Assembly: GCF_900170035.1 (NCBI RefSeq) | Contig: NZ_LT828548.1 | Span: forward strand, 153,617-217,616 | Reading direction: 5' to 3' | DNA length: 64,000 nt | Source: Desulfamplus magnetovallimortis | Lineage (GTDB): Bacteria > Desulfobacterota > Desulfobacteria > Desulfobacterales > Desulfobacteraceae | Part shown: piece by piece, positions 26,541 to 35,449 of the stretch | How the letters are laid out: each line of letters begins with the position of its first letter | Numbering within the stretch: the first letter of the stretch is position 1 | Made by a program: the position numbers and the translations under genes | Notes under the pieces: generated by a model | Seen by the model: only the letters and a program-made list of their open reading frames with translations | What the model was told of the DNA's origin: nothing | Database searches by the model: none

Positions 26541-26598
26541 GATTCAGACAAATGCAATAACTGCTGAAAAACAGTAAGGTGTCGATTGTGAGTATCGT
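26530..26598 (-). repeat. Repeat family E, half copy
   Basis: In reverse orientation: ATCCTGATTCAGACAAATGC to AAGGTGTCGATTGTGAG, matching the outer and inner arms of one side of family E. It is immediately upstream of the AI-2E permease gene. Confidence 0.55.
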
Positions 26599-26646
26599 AA
26601 GGGGGGGCTTGAGCCTGCCATGAAGGTTGAGATAAGGGAGGTAATT

Positions 26647-27831
26647 TTGGACAGCAGTAATAATATGGATACAAACTCAAATCAAGATGAAGCAATAAAA
26701 TCCGATATTTCCGAAAATCAATGCAAAATTGATATATCAGGAATTTCAGACACTGTTCCTAAACTTAACATAGCTCACTATTTTCTTTTTATTCTTATAT
26801 CCGCAGCATTTTTAATGTGTTACAAGATGATGCAGGGATATCTGGATCCGGTAATAATTGCCATAATTCTTGCTGTACTTTCAAATCCCGTCTACCAGTG
26901 GATAAAGGTAAGATGCAATCATCATAAAAATGTTGCTGCTCTTATCTCTTGCCTGCTTCTTAACATGGTTATAATCATCCCTTTTTTTCTTTTATTTTCG
27001 GCTGTAATACGTCAGGGGATACTATCATTTAATGCAATAAATCAATGGATTGCAGATGGTAACATTGAGAGGGTTGCCCAGACGCCCCTCATTTCTCATG
27101 CCTTTAATTTTATACACAATAACATGCAAGAGAGCCTTCTTAAAGAAATCAATGTCCACTCACTTATGATAACTCTCTCATCACGTGCCGGAGAAATTAT
27201 GATGAGTCAGGGAAAATATATCATTACAAATATCTCTGCTGTTGCCGGTAAATTTTGTCTCATGATATTTGTATTTTTTTTCGTTATTCAGGATCAGGAT
27301 AAAAAGCTTGAGTATATCATGCATCTTTCTCCCCTCTCCAGCGAACATGAAAGGATATTGCTTGACAAAATCAAGGCAGTAGCAAAATCCGCCATTCTGG
27401 GGACTCTTGTAACAGCTCTTTCACAAGGTACAGCAGGTGGTATTGCCTTTTATATATGTGGTCTTCCAGGATTTTTCTGGGGAGCTGTAATGGCATTTGC
27501 ATCACTTGTGCCCATGGTTGGAACAGCTTTGATATGGGTTCCTGCAACCATATGGCTTTTTATATCAGGTTCATGGCAGTATGCTGTTTTCCTGACAGTA
27601 TGGTCTGTTGTTGTGGTGGGAATGATAGATAATATCGTCCGTCCTCTTTTCATGAAAGGCTCTGCTGGAATGGATACACTTCTTATCTTTTTTTCGATTC
27701 TGGGCGGACTCAGCTATTTTGGCCTTACAGGTCTTCTTTATGGGCCCATGGTATTTGGTCTAACCCTTGTCCTTCTATATATCTATGAACTTGAATTTAA
27801 TGCCTTTCTTACACGGCAGGACGGAAATTAA
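26647..27831 (+). CDS. AI-2E/PerM-family membrane transporter
   Basis: A TTG start at 26647 is preferred because GGGAGG (26636-26641) is 5 nt upstream; an ATG at 26620 lacks a ribosome site. This gives 394 residues. After a polar N-terminal tail of about 45 residues there are about eight transmembrane helices with a soluble loop in the middle. The family segment GLPGFFWGAVMAFASLVPMV is followed by VGMIDNIVRPLFMKG, typical of AI-2E-family exporters or permeases. The family includes the YdgG/TqsA autoinducer-2 exporter and Na+/H+ antiporters, so the substrate here is unknown. The gene stands alone. Confidence 0.87.
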   Translation: MDSSNNMDTNSNQDEAIKSDISENQCKIDISGISDTVPKLNIAHYFLFILISAAFLMCYKMMQGYLDPVIIAIILAVLSNPVYQWIKVRCNHHKNVAALISCLLLNMVIIIPFFLLFSAVIRQGILSFNAINQWIADGNIERVAQTPLISHAFNFIHNNMQESLLKEINVHSLMITLSSRAGEIMMSQGKYIITNISAVAGKFCLMIFVFFFVIQDQDKKLEYIMHLSPLSSEHERILLDKIKAVAKSAILGTLVTALSQGTAGGIAFYICGLPGFFWGAVMAFASLVPMVGTALIWVPATIWLFISGSWQYAVFLTVWSVVVVGMIDNIVRPLFMKGSAGMDTLLIFFSILGGLSYFGLTGLLYGPMVFGLTLVLLYIYELEFNAFLTRQDGN

Positions 27832-27999
27832 ACAGTTGAATTTTTATGGCCGACGTTAAACATGGGGTTGTTGTCAGAAGTACGGATTGTTAAAATTGCA
27901 CGGTTTACTCAGATCACATGGTTTGTGTTGAGTATTTGTTGAAATCAGCACAATTCGTGACATTTATCGGTTTGGCTTTTGATATAATGTTTTCTGTAT

Positions 28000-28890
28000 T
28001 TACTTCTTGTTCTTCAGGTTATTGATATATTGTTCTATCTCTTTTAGCTCTTCGGAACTTAATCCAGCCATTCTTTCCTGCGGTTTAAGCCCGGCGAGTC
28101 TTTCCTGGGGTTTAAATGCAGACATGACTTCTTGCGGTTTAAGTCCGGCAAGCTTTCTCTCAACAGGAATAATATTGAGAAAAAGCTCTTCCCACTCTTT
28201 TCCAATTTCCATGACATCTTCAGGAGTCATCTCAAGCTTCATGGGAACCTCCTTTGAATTTTTGATTTTCCATAAACCTGCAATCAGGCGGTAAAGCCCT
28301 GAACGAAGTAGATTTTTTCCAGATTTAAAAAGTTTTTTAAAAGCCTTGTCCTGTTCTTTTTTTCGGCTTGCAAAACATTTTACAAAAAGGTTATGTGGTT
28401 CATCAGTAAGATCGTTTAATGATATTACAGTTAAAGACTCCAGCATGGGAGCATTGCTTTTATAAATGCCAGGCAGGGATGTCTCTTTATAGTCAAATTT
28501 GTTGAAAAAATGTTTTGTGGGTCTCTTTGAACTTAGAACAAAAGTCTTAACCCGATTTTGCGAAAGCTTCTTTGCTCTTTTATAAAAGGTATCGTATGCC
28601 AAAGCCTGATTAAGAACAGATTGATTTACAGATTCTGTGTATTTGAATTCAATGAGAATATGCTCTGCATCTGTGTCCCTTATTCCGTCAGGCAATAAAC
28701 TTTTTTGTTCCTCAGACCAGTTTGGCAGATTCCTTCTCAAAAGCAGTATATCAGCTTCGGGTGGCTCACTCATAATTGAGAAATCTGTCATAACAGCAAT
28801 ATCAACAGGCGTGAGCAGCTCCTCAAGCATTTTCCCAAGGAGTCTGTGCCAACGTGTTTTTTGGTTTTTTTCCTGTTTCTGATTTTCCAT
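28000..28890 (-). CDS. PD-(D/E)XK nuclease-like protein
   Basis: 296 residues. Asp 47 (PPEADILLLRR) and the pair Glu 81/Lys 83 (LIEFKYTES) form a PD-(D/E)XK-type catalytic pattern of the kind seen in Rpn-like families. The N-terminal WHRLLGKMLEELLTPVD is characteristic of this local family, because a second broken copy is at 32775-33149. The C-terminal tail carries three imperfect repeats (KLAGLKPQE, ERLAGLKPQE, ERMAGL) and ends in a charged helix. No ribosome site is obvious ahead of the ATG at 28890. The likely role is nucleic-acid cleavage of mobile-element or defence type, but this is inferred only from the motif. Confidence 0.7.
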   Translation of the reverse strand: MENQKQEKNQKTRWHRLLGKMLEELLTPVDIAVMTDFSIMSEPPEADILLLRRNLPNWSEEQKSLLPDGIRDTDAEHILIEFKYTESVNQSVLNQALAYDTFYKRAKKLSQNRVKTFVLSSKRPTKHFFNKFDYKETSLPGIYKSNAPMLESLTVISLNDLTDEPHNLFVKCFASRKKEQDKAFKKLFKSGKNLLRSGLYRLIAGLWKIKNSKEVPMKLEMTPEDVMEIGKEWEELFLNIIPVERKLAGLKPQEVMSAFKPQERLAGLKPQERMAGLSSEELKEIEQYINNLKNKK

Positions 28891-29094
28891 AAATTTAAAG
28901 TAACACAGCTTATGGTGATCTTCAAGGGATTAGCCAAGAGTTACAATTTTTATTGTAATGGATACCATTGCAGTTTTGGACATAGGCTCTTTATTTTGTC
29001 AAGAAAAAATGATATGAAGTGTAAAGTAAATTAATGATATGTGAATGTGGTAAATTTATTTTTAAAATACCAAAAAAGAAAGGATAAGGTTTAA

Positions 29095-32000
29095 ATGCGA
29101 AGTAGAATAAAAATTGTGTTGTTGGTGACGTTATCATTAATGATTCTAAACTTTTCTGCGATTGCCCGTGAAGCTATTGTTTTGACGGACAATGGTCCCG
29201 ATGTGACAGTATCATCAGGGGAAACGCTAACCATATATGGCACAACAGGGGCAAACCATATTACCATTTCAGGTGATGCTGATGTTGAACTTCTAAATTT
29301 TCCAGGTATCAACACCATAACCATTGCAGGTGATTCCAGCAATTTTACAGTATCCCGATCCGGTGCCATGGTAACCTTTGAAACCACAGATGGAAGTGAT
29401 GGTGCAGGCGATACCGGGGGAATGGGCGGCACAGTATTGAAAATTCCAGCCACAGCAACACTCCAGACAGTGGAGTTTAATAATGGATATGTTGTTCTCT
29501 GCATTGAAGATGGCAATGTCATGCTGGATGGGCAGATCATATCAACAACCCCTGCTGCCATTGAAGCTTTGGAGTCTGTTCCACCGGAGATTGTGCAGAT
29601 TCTTCCATTGGGTGTTGACACCATTTCCATTGCCTGGCTTCCGGTATCTTCACCTGATTTTTCGGAATTTACCTATGAAGTCCATGTGGATACTGCTGAT
29701 AATTTTTTACCTTCGCAATCCACCCTTAAACAGGAGATTGCAGGGGAACTCCAGGCCGAGGTGCCGGGTTTAAGTGCAGATACAACTTTTTACGCAGTTA
29801 TAGTTGCAAAACCCCGGGGAGAAAGCGGAGAAATTTTCATTGGAGAGAATTACAAGCAAGTAACAACCCTTGATGAACCCTTTGAGTTCAGTGAGGATGT
29901 TCCCCTAATAAATCAGGAGGAATCAGGACTTGTAAACCCCGATGTCTCAGGTGATGACTATATTTTTGATGATACAGGCAGCCAGGTTCTTCCAGAGACA
30001 GGTTCAATAATAGTTGGTGAGGATTCTGAAGGCGGTTATCTGAAAAAGGTTGAGTCAGTTGTAGATACAGGTGATGGGATTGTGGTGCAGACCAGCCAGG
30101 GTATTTTATCCGAAGCTGTCACATCAGGTCGAATAAGTGGCAGTATCAAGCTCTTTGATCCGGAGAAAGCTGCCGTTGCATACCAGGCAGACAGGGCAAC
30201 ATCGGAGCAAAGAGAAAAAAAAGTGGAATCTCAAACTGATGTGGAATCTCAAACTGATGTGGAATCTCAAACTGATAAGGGAATAACCTTCATTAAACAT
30301 TCAACAGATGAAGATGGCTTTTCCGTCAGCAAAATATCTTGGAAAGAGCGTTTACTCAAAGTGGAGGAGAGGATTTCGCCAAATTTTGTTCCGTCAGAAA
30401 ATCCTGGATACCGCTCTGTCAGATTACTGAAAGATGCAGCCAATGAAGTATCAATGGAGACCAGTATTGAATTTGAGCCAGAGATGGATATTGATCTTGA
30501 CTGGCACACACAAGATGATGGAGAAGGTGTACCTGGAGATGATGCAACCATAATAGACAATGGGGAGATTCTTCTGATTGGCACCCTTAAGGCTGATATC
30601 AGTGCCCGCTATCAGTTTGATGGAGCTTACCAATGGGGCACTGCTGAGAATCCAAATGAAGAGATCCTTCTGGAGAGAAGAGGTATAACAGCTTTTACAG
30701 TGGATGGCGTTTCTGTTTACCAGGATATCCTTCTGACCATTAAATCCCGTGCCTGGGCATCTGCATCCACTGCCGTTGATATCACCACAAGCACCTTCAC
30801 TGACACAGAGATCCAGCTTGGAACAAGATACAATGAAGTTGCTGATATCTGGGAACCTGTGGCCACCGTCAATGTTGAGGACTCCCTTGTGGCGGCTGTA
30901 AATGAAGCAGGTTCTGTGGTGGGGGAAGTTGCCATTGTTCCCACTGTGGAGCTTCTTTTTTACAGGGTTGGTGCTTCAAAGATAAACCTAAATGCAACTG
31001 TTTCGGGAAACATTGCTTACTCGGAAGATGGTATTCTTGACGGGGAGTTCATGCCTGGCGGTGAATCCATGCTTGATGGTGAGTCCATGGCACAGTTTGG
31101 CAGCTTTGATTATTACCTTGGGCTTGATTCTGATATGAACCTTGCACCCTGGCCTATTTTTGAGGGGCAGGAGCAACTCTTTGATGGGCAGATTTACAGC
31201 ACCACCTGGCCCATGTTTGACTTGCCACAAATTGAGATCGGGGCAGTTGAAAGTGGCGATACCTGGGCACTGAGTGCCGTTGTGCAGGATGGAAACAATA
31301 ATGCCTTTAACCAGAGTTCCATTGAGTGGGAGGTGGTTGATCCGGATGGCAACCGATACTCCCTTGCAGGCGGTGCCTATGATGGCTCCCCGGTAGCAGA
31401 GTTTTCGCCGGAATCAGAAAGATTTGAAGGTGTTTACACCATTTTGCTCTCAGGCTATGGAAGGCTGGGTCAGCGGAACGGTGAGCTGGCAAGGCTTTAT
31501 ACAGCACTTGAGATTGATGTGGACCATGATGGCACTGACCCACCCATATTGGATGATGAAACCGTGACAAACTCCCTGGGAATGACTTTTAACTTTATTC
31601 CGGCAGGCACTTTCATGATGGGGTCGCCTGAAGATGAGCCTGGAAGAGAGTCCTGGGAAGGGCCTCAGCATGAGGTAACACTTACCCAGTCCTTTTACAT
31701 GCAGACCACGGAAGTAACCCAGGGTCAATGGGAAGCGGTGATGAGTAATAATCCCTCATGTTTTGTTGAATGCGGTTCTGATTGTCCGGTGGAGTGTGTT
31801 TCTTGGGATGATGTTCAGTCATTTATCACTGCTTTAAACGATATTAGTGACAGGACGTACAGACTTCCCACAGAGGCAGAGTGGGAGTATAGTGCCCGTG
31901 CAGGAACGACTACTGCCTTTGCTAATGGCCACATTACGGTACTCTCTTGTTCTTATGAGCCTAATTTGAGTCTAATGGGTTGGTACTGTGGTAATTCAGA

Positions 32001-32334
32001 AGTTACTTATTCAGGATGCTTAAACTGGAGTAGCTGGGGTGGTGCTACTTGTGCGGGAACACATCCTGTTGCTCAAAAAACACCTAATTCTTGGGGCTTG
32101 TATGATATGCACGGTAATGTATATGAGTTTTGCCAGGACTGGTGGGGGAGTTTTACGTCTGAATCTGTGGTTGATCCCAATGGAGCATCATCAAGCTCAA
32201 GTAGAGTTGTTAGGGGTGGGGCATGGGCTTCCAGTGCCCGTTATGCAAGATCAGCGGAACGTTACTATTATTCTCCGGATAGTTGGAATAACGGCATAGG
32301 CTTCCGGCTTGTACTCTCCTCTAATCTACAATAA
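29095..32334 (+). CDS. Large exported protein with FN3-like and C-terminal SUMF1/C-type-lectin domain; candidate DGR target
   Basis: 1079 residues with AAGGATAAGG upstream. It has a signal peptide of about 24 residues (MRSRIKIVLLVTLSLMILNF...). A beta-rich region with ITISGDADVELLNFPG comes next, then an FN3-like domain (about 163-260). The acidic middle includes three VESQTD repeats (380-397). The SUMF1/FGE-like domain starts near 823 (NSLGMTFNFIPAGTFMMGS) and contains RLPTEAEWEYSARAG. The last 40 residues follow the RGGxW...RSA.R...P...IGFRL pattern of variable regions in diversity-generating retroelement targets, with Tyr/Ser/Ala where Asn is common. Codon use in 31920-32200 looks more AT-rich than upstream. 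It is probably cell-surface or secreted; a binding role is inferred. Confidence 0.85.
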   Translation: MRSRIKIVLLVTLSLMILNFSAIAREAIVLTDNGPDVTVSSGETLTIYGTTGANHITISGDADVELLNFPGINTITIAGDSSNFTVSRSGAMVTFETTDGSDGAGDTGGMGGTVLKIPATATLQTVEFNNGYVVLCIEDGNVMLDGQIISTTPAAIEALESVPPEIVQILPLGVDTISIAWLPVSSPDFSEFTYEVHVDTADNFLPSQSTLKQEIAGELQAEVPGLSADTTFYAVIVAKPRGESGEIFIGENYKQVTTLDEPFEFSEDVPLINQEESGLVNPDVSGDDYIFDDTGSQVLPETGSIIVGEDSEGGYLKKVESVVDTGDGIVVQTSQGILSEAVTSGRISGSIKLFDPEKAAVAYQADRATSEQREKKVESQTDVESQTDVESQTDKGITFIKHSTDEDGFSVSKISWKERLLKVEERISPNFVPSENPGYRSVRLLKDAANEVSMETSIEFEPEMDIDLDWHTQDDGEGVPGDDATIIDNGEILLIGTLKADISARYQFDGAYQWGTAENPNEEILLERRGITAFTVDGVSVYQDILLTIKSRAWASASTAVDITTSTFTDTEIQLGTRYNEVADIWEPVATVNVEDSLVAAVNEAGSVVGEVAIVPTVELLFYRVGASKINLNATVSGNIAYSEDGILDGEFMPGGESMLDGESMAQFGSFDYYLGLDSDMNLAPWPIFEGQEQLFDGQIYSTTWPMFDLPQIEIGAVESGDTWALSAVVQDGNNNAFNQSSIEWEVVDPDGNRYSLAGGAYDGSPVAEFSPESERFEGVYTILLSGYGRLGQRNGELARLYTALEIDVDHDGTDPPILDDETVTNSLGMTFNFIPAGTFMMGSPEDEPGRESWEGPQHEVTLTQSFYMQTTEVTQGQWEAVMSNNPSCFVECGSDCPVECVSWDDVQSFITALNDISDRTYRLPTEAEWEYSARAGTTTAFANGHITVLSCSYEPNLSLMGWYCGNSEVTYSGCLNWSSWGGATCAGTHPVAQKTPNSWGLYDMHGNVYEFCQDWWGSFTSESVVDPNGASSSSSRVVRGGAWASSARYARSAERYYYSPDSWNNGIGFRLVLSSNLQ
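32220..32315 (+). other. Candidate diversity-generating-retroelement variable region
   Basis: Codons 1043-1072 of the SUMF1 protein. Fixed-looking residues (W1044, R1049, R1052-S-A, R1056, P1061, I1068-GFRL) alternate with positions using GCT, TCC, AGT, TAT, TAC, TAT, TAT, TCT, AGT, AAT, AAC and GGC. All of these end in C or T, as expected if AAC/AAT codons of a template were changed only at adenines. No reverse transcriptase or template repeat is in the window. Confidence 0.5.
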
Positions 32335-32402
32335 TGGGGTATACAGATAGTTGTCTTAATCAAGGATTACGAAGATTGCACAGATTTCACTGATAAATAA
32401 TC

Positions 32403-32730
32403 TGTATAACATACATGGCTGATGACCGCCACAATCGAAGGGATGAAAGTCTTTATGAAAACAGCCATTTGCGGGGACTTTCATATAAAAATACATGGCA
32501 GTAACCACATGCCACAACGAAGAATAAAAATCCTTTAATTCCAGTATATCGGTGGCACTTTCTTATAACGTACATGGCTGATGACCACCACAATCGAAAA
32601 GATGAAAGTCTTTTTAAAAACAAGCTGTTACCGAGACTTTCATATAAACGTACATGGCTGATGCCCGCCACAATCGAAAAGATGAAAGTCGTTTTAAAAA
32701 CAGGATGTTACAGAGACTTTCATATAAATC
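32403..32730 (+). repeat. Repeat family C tandem array, four units
   Basis: Four head-to-tail units of about 80 bp with CATGGCTGATGACCGCCACA-like first hairpins and GAAAGTC...GACTTTC second hairpins. Arms vary (GAAAGTCT/AGACTTTC, GAAAGTCG/AGACTTTC), and one unit is more diverged. This gap after the SUMF1 protein holds no gene. Confidence 0.8.
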
Positions 32731-32774
32731 CGCTAAATCCGTTATTCTGACAGGTGGTGTAATATTTTTTATAT

Positions 32775-33149
32775 TTACTTTTTATTCTTCAGACTATTTA
32801 TGTATTGCTCAATTTCTTTTAGCTCTTCGGAACTTAATCCAGCCATTCTTTCCTGTGGTTTAAGCCCGGCAAGCTTCCTTCTAAAAAGCAGAATATCCGC
32901 TTCTGGCGGCTCGCTCATAATGGAAATATCTGTCATGACAGCGATATCCACAGGCGTCATAAGCTCTTCAAATACTTTTCGGCACCCTTCATTTGACTCC
33001 AAAAGTACTTTACACTTTTTTGTGAGAGGTTCCCGCTATTCAGAGTTTTCTATTAGAAAAGTGTAAACTGGGAAATGAAGCATGCCTACTTTTCCAAGTA
33101 TTCTGTGCCAGCGTGTTTTCTGATTTTTCTTTTGTTCTTGGTTTTCCAT
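32775..33149 (-). pseudogene. Broken copy of the PD-(D/E)XK nuclease-like gene, interrupted by a MITE
   Basis: The start at 33149 gives MENQEQKKNQKTRWHRILGK, nearly identical to the intact gene at 28000-28890. At 33087 a 106-bp family D element interrupts the frame. After it comes KVFEELMTPVDIAVMTDISI, then ADILLFRR joined directly to KLAGLKPQERMAGL and the normal C-terminus. About 200 central residues, including the Glu-x-Lys of the active site, are deleted. The gene thus has two independent lesions, and a 75-residue frame starting at 33002 is only its remnant. Confidence 0.9.
32981..33086 (+). mobile_element. Repeat family D (MITE) inserted in a gene, with 8-bp target duplication
   Basis: 106 bp, ends GGCACCCTTCATTTGACTCC and GGGAAATGAAGCATGCC. 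TACTTTTC is at 32973-32980 and 33087-33094. Removing the element and one duplicate restores the nuclease reading frame across the site, which proves insertion. Confidence 0.93.
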
Positions 33150-33153
33150 ATAT

Positions 33154-33242
33154 TTTTATATGAAAGTCTCGGTAACATCCTGTTTTTAAAACGACTTTCA
33201 TCTCTTCGATTGTGGCGGTCATCAGCCATGTACGTTATAGAA
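33154..33242 (-). repeat. Repeat family C, one unit
   Basis: Reverse orientation, directly upstream of the broken nuclease copy: GAAAGTCTCGG...GACTTTC and GTGGCGGTCATCAGCCATG. Confidence 0.7.
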
Positions 33243-33299
33243 ACACAGGCATTAGTGATCTTCAAGGAAACTTCAAGAAGAATTAGCCACACAACCATT

Positions 33300-34355
33300 T
33301 CAGGCAAACAGAGACCTTAAGCATCTTACAAACTCCAAGCCATCCTCAACAATACATATGTCAGATACATTAAAAATAGCTGCATTGGGATCTTTATTAA
33401 CCGATACGATAAAGCCGGCATCCTTCATGCCTGCAATATGCTGGGATGATCCTGAAATCCCAACTGCCATGTAAAGTTCCGGTTCAACAACAGCACCGGT
33501 GATGCCTACCTGTTGTTCATAGGTCATCCAGCCCATATCAATAAGGGGGCGTGAACCTGCAACTGCGGATTCAGGAAAACACTCTGCAAGCTCTTTTACA
33601 TCTTCAATATTATCAGGAGAGCCTATGCCTCTGCCGGCAGCAATAATTACCTTTGCACCATCAAGCCTGGATTTTTTTCCTGATATGTGAAGAAGCTCAG
33701 CATATTTAACAGTTTTTTTCTTTTTGGATAATGACTCCATATCCATTTTTTTTGTAATAACAGTGCACCTGCTTTTTGATTGCTTATCTTTTTCTCTGCT
33801 GAACACTCCGGGTTGAATGGTAATAACAACAGGGGATTCAGCTCCCTTTTCAAGTGCTGTCACTCCATTGACCCTGCCCTTGAAAAGCGGTTGCACAAAG
33901 GCAGGCTGCTCATCCTCAATAATGAGTCTTGTTACACCGGTAAGAGCTATCCCACCGATCTTTGCTGCAAGTCCGGGTGCGATGTCAAGCCCCTGGGAAG
34001 TGTGTCCTGCAATAACAAATGATGGTTTGACTTCCTCAAGCAAAGTTGCAATGGATTCCTTGATTGCAAGGCTGTCAGGGTGGCTTGCGCCACTGATTGA
34101 CAGGCAAATAATATCCATATCAACAGGGGCATTTCCCATAATATCTTGAACCATGGAATTACATGATGACTCGGTCTGCCCATCCATTTCCCAGGGAAGA
34201 ACTGTCACAATCCTGTTGCCCGTTATCTCTGAAAGCCTGAATGCAAAGTTCATTAGCTCCCATGTAATGGTGCGTATTTTGTCTTGCAGATGTTCTGCTA
34301 TTACAATTATTTTTTTTGTGTCATTATCTTTATTTTTTCTAAAAGTATTTTTCAT
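33300..34355 (-). CDS. etfA: Electron transfer flavoprotein alpha subunit
   Basis: 351 residues. The C-terminal FAD domain has GRGIGSPDNIEDVKELAEC, AVAGSRPLIDMGWM, QVGITGAVVEPELYMAVGIS and INKDP-like VSVNKDPNAAIF, the standard ETF-alpha run. It takes electrons from acyl-CoA dehydrogenases with EtfB and passes them to an ETF:quinone oxidoreductase or another acceptor. It overlaps etfB as ATGA (34352-34355). The likely partners are the acyl-CoA dehydrogenases at 2744 and 35832. The N-terminal half is ordinary in length. Confidence 0.93.
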   Translation of the reverse strand: MKNTFRKNKDNDTKKIIVIAEHLQDKIRTITWELMNFAFRLSEITGNRIVTVLPWEMDGQTESSCNSMVQDIMGNAPVDMDIICLSISGASHPDSLAIKESIATLLEEVKPSFVIAGHTSQGLDIAPGLAAKIGGIALTGVTRLIIEDEQPAFVQPLFKGRVNGVTALEKGAESPVVITIQPGVFSREKDKQSKSRCTVITKKMDMESLSKKKKTVKYAELLHISGKKSRLDGAKVIIAAGRGIGSPDNIEDVKELAECFPESAVAGSRPLIDMGWMTYEQQVGITGAVVEPELYMAVGISGSSQHIAGMKDAGFIVSVNKDPNAAIFNVSDICIVEDGLEFVRCLRSLFA

Positions 34356-35413
34356 ACAAGATTTCTCTCCTCTAATATTTTTTTAAGCTCTTCAGCCTTT
34401 TGTTGGGAGCTTCCGTAAATAACCTTTCCTTCCCTGTTTTTTACCGGATACTCAAGGCGAATAAACTTCAGGGCATCTTCTCTCATTAATTGATTATGCT
34501 TTTTGTCTGATTGCGGCTGGGTATCCGTGTGGAGAAAATCGGGTTTCATTGTGAGAATCTCTTTTTTTCGTGCTTTCAGTATGTTTGAAAGAGAAGGGTA
34601 TCGGGGTTTGTTAATACCGCCCTGAATAGTTAATAGAACTGGAAATGATGCTAAAATTTTCTGTTTTAATCCCCCCTCAATTTCCCGAAGCAAAGTTAAG
34701 TCAAAGTTTTTGGCTTTCTCATCTGCCTCAATAAGTTTGTTTACTTCAACTTTAACAATTGATGTAATGCATGGAATGCCGATATATTCGGCCAGCATTG
34801 GGCCTACCTGTGCCTGCATAAGATCTTCGGACATTATGCCTGTAAGAATAAGATCATACGGGCAGTTATTGATGATGGCATTGTTGGTGCTTCTGTTTTT
34901 TTCTGGAGCAGTCGAATCATGAGGAATTCTTGAATCATCAGGAGCCATTGAATTATGATGCTCCATTAAATCATGATGCTCCATTAAATCATGATGCTCC
35001 ATTGAATCATGATGCTCCATTGAATCGTCATAAATTTTTGATGTTTCAGATTTTTTCACCACTTGATTATCAGAATTTATAGCAGATGCAATATACGATG
35101 CTGCTAATGCCCCATTGATAATGGCATTGTGTGAATTTTCGGTCGCAAGATGAATCCCTCTGTCTGCACCCATTCCCATTGCGCGTCTTATGATTTCTGA
35201 TGCATTTTCAGGGCCCGCTGTAAGCACATCAACAGAGACATCCATTCCTTTATCCTGGTACCTTTCCTTGAGTTGTATCGCTTCTTCAAGGGCATTTTCA
35301 TCAAAACGGCTCATTGCAAATTCAGGTATATGTTTCGATTTAATCTGTTGTCCTGATTCATCAATCTCCACATCTGCAATGCAGATCTGTTTTATACAAA
35401 CAAGAATTTTCAT
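34352..35413 (-). CDS. etfB: Electron transfer flavoprotein beta subunit with a repeat insertion
   Basis: The start is the ATG at 35413 with GGAGAA upstream; the longer frame reads into family A repeat DNA. 353 residues, against about 250-280 usual. Opening MKILVCIKQICIADVEIDES and DENALEEAIQLKE are typical of ETF-beta, as are VDVLTAGP, DLILTGIMSEDLMQAQVGPM and LREIEGGLKQKILASFPVLL. Between GALAASYIA and PYDLILTG there is an insertion of about 65 residues (115-183), dominated by the repeat SMEHHD/LMEHHD. At DNA level it is an 18-bp tandem repeat at about 34949-35031. The rest is conserved, so the protein is probably functional. Confidence 0.9.
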   Translation of the reverse strand: MKILVCIKQICIADVEIDESGQQIKSKHIPEFAMSRFDENALEEAIQLKERYQDKGMDVSVDVLTAGPENASEIIRRAMGMGADRGIHLATENSHNAIINGALAASYIASAINSDNQVVKKSETSKIYDDSMEHHDSMEHHDLMEHHDLMEHHNSMAPDDSRIPHDSTAPEKNRSTNNAIINNCPYDLILTGIMSEDLMQAQVGPMLAEYIGIPCITSIVKVEVNKLIEADEKAKNFDLTLLREIEGGLKQKILASFPVLLTIQGGINKPRYPSLSNILKARKKEILTMKPDFLHTDTQPQSDKKHNQLMREDALKFIRLEYPVKNREGKVIYGSSQQKAEELKKILEERNLV

Positions 35414-35449
35414 TATTATTTCTCCATTTTTTTCATTCCATTCAACTTT

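Noticed and set aside
28000..28890. Transposase for the family D element
   Set aside because: The PD-(D/E)XK-like protein is not flanked by family D ends, and its broken copy is a target of the element, not part of it.
32340..33300. Local DGR reverse transcriptase or template repeat
   Set aside because: Only repeats and the nuclease pseudogene are here; no RT motifs (such as YxDD) appear in any long frame of the window.
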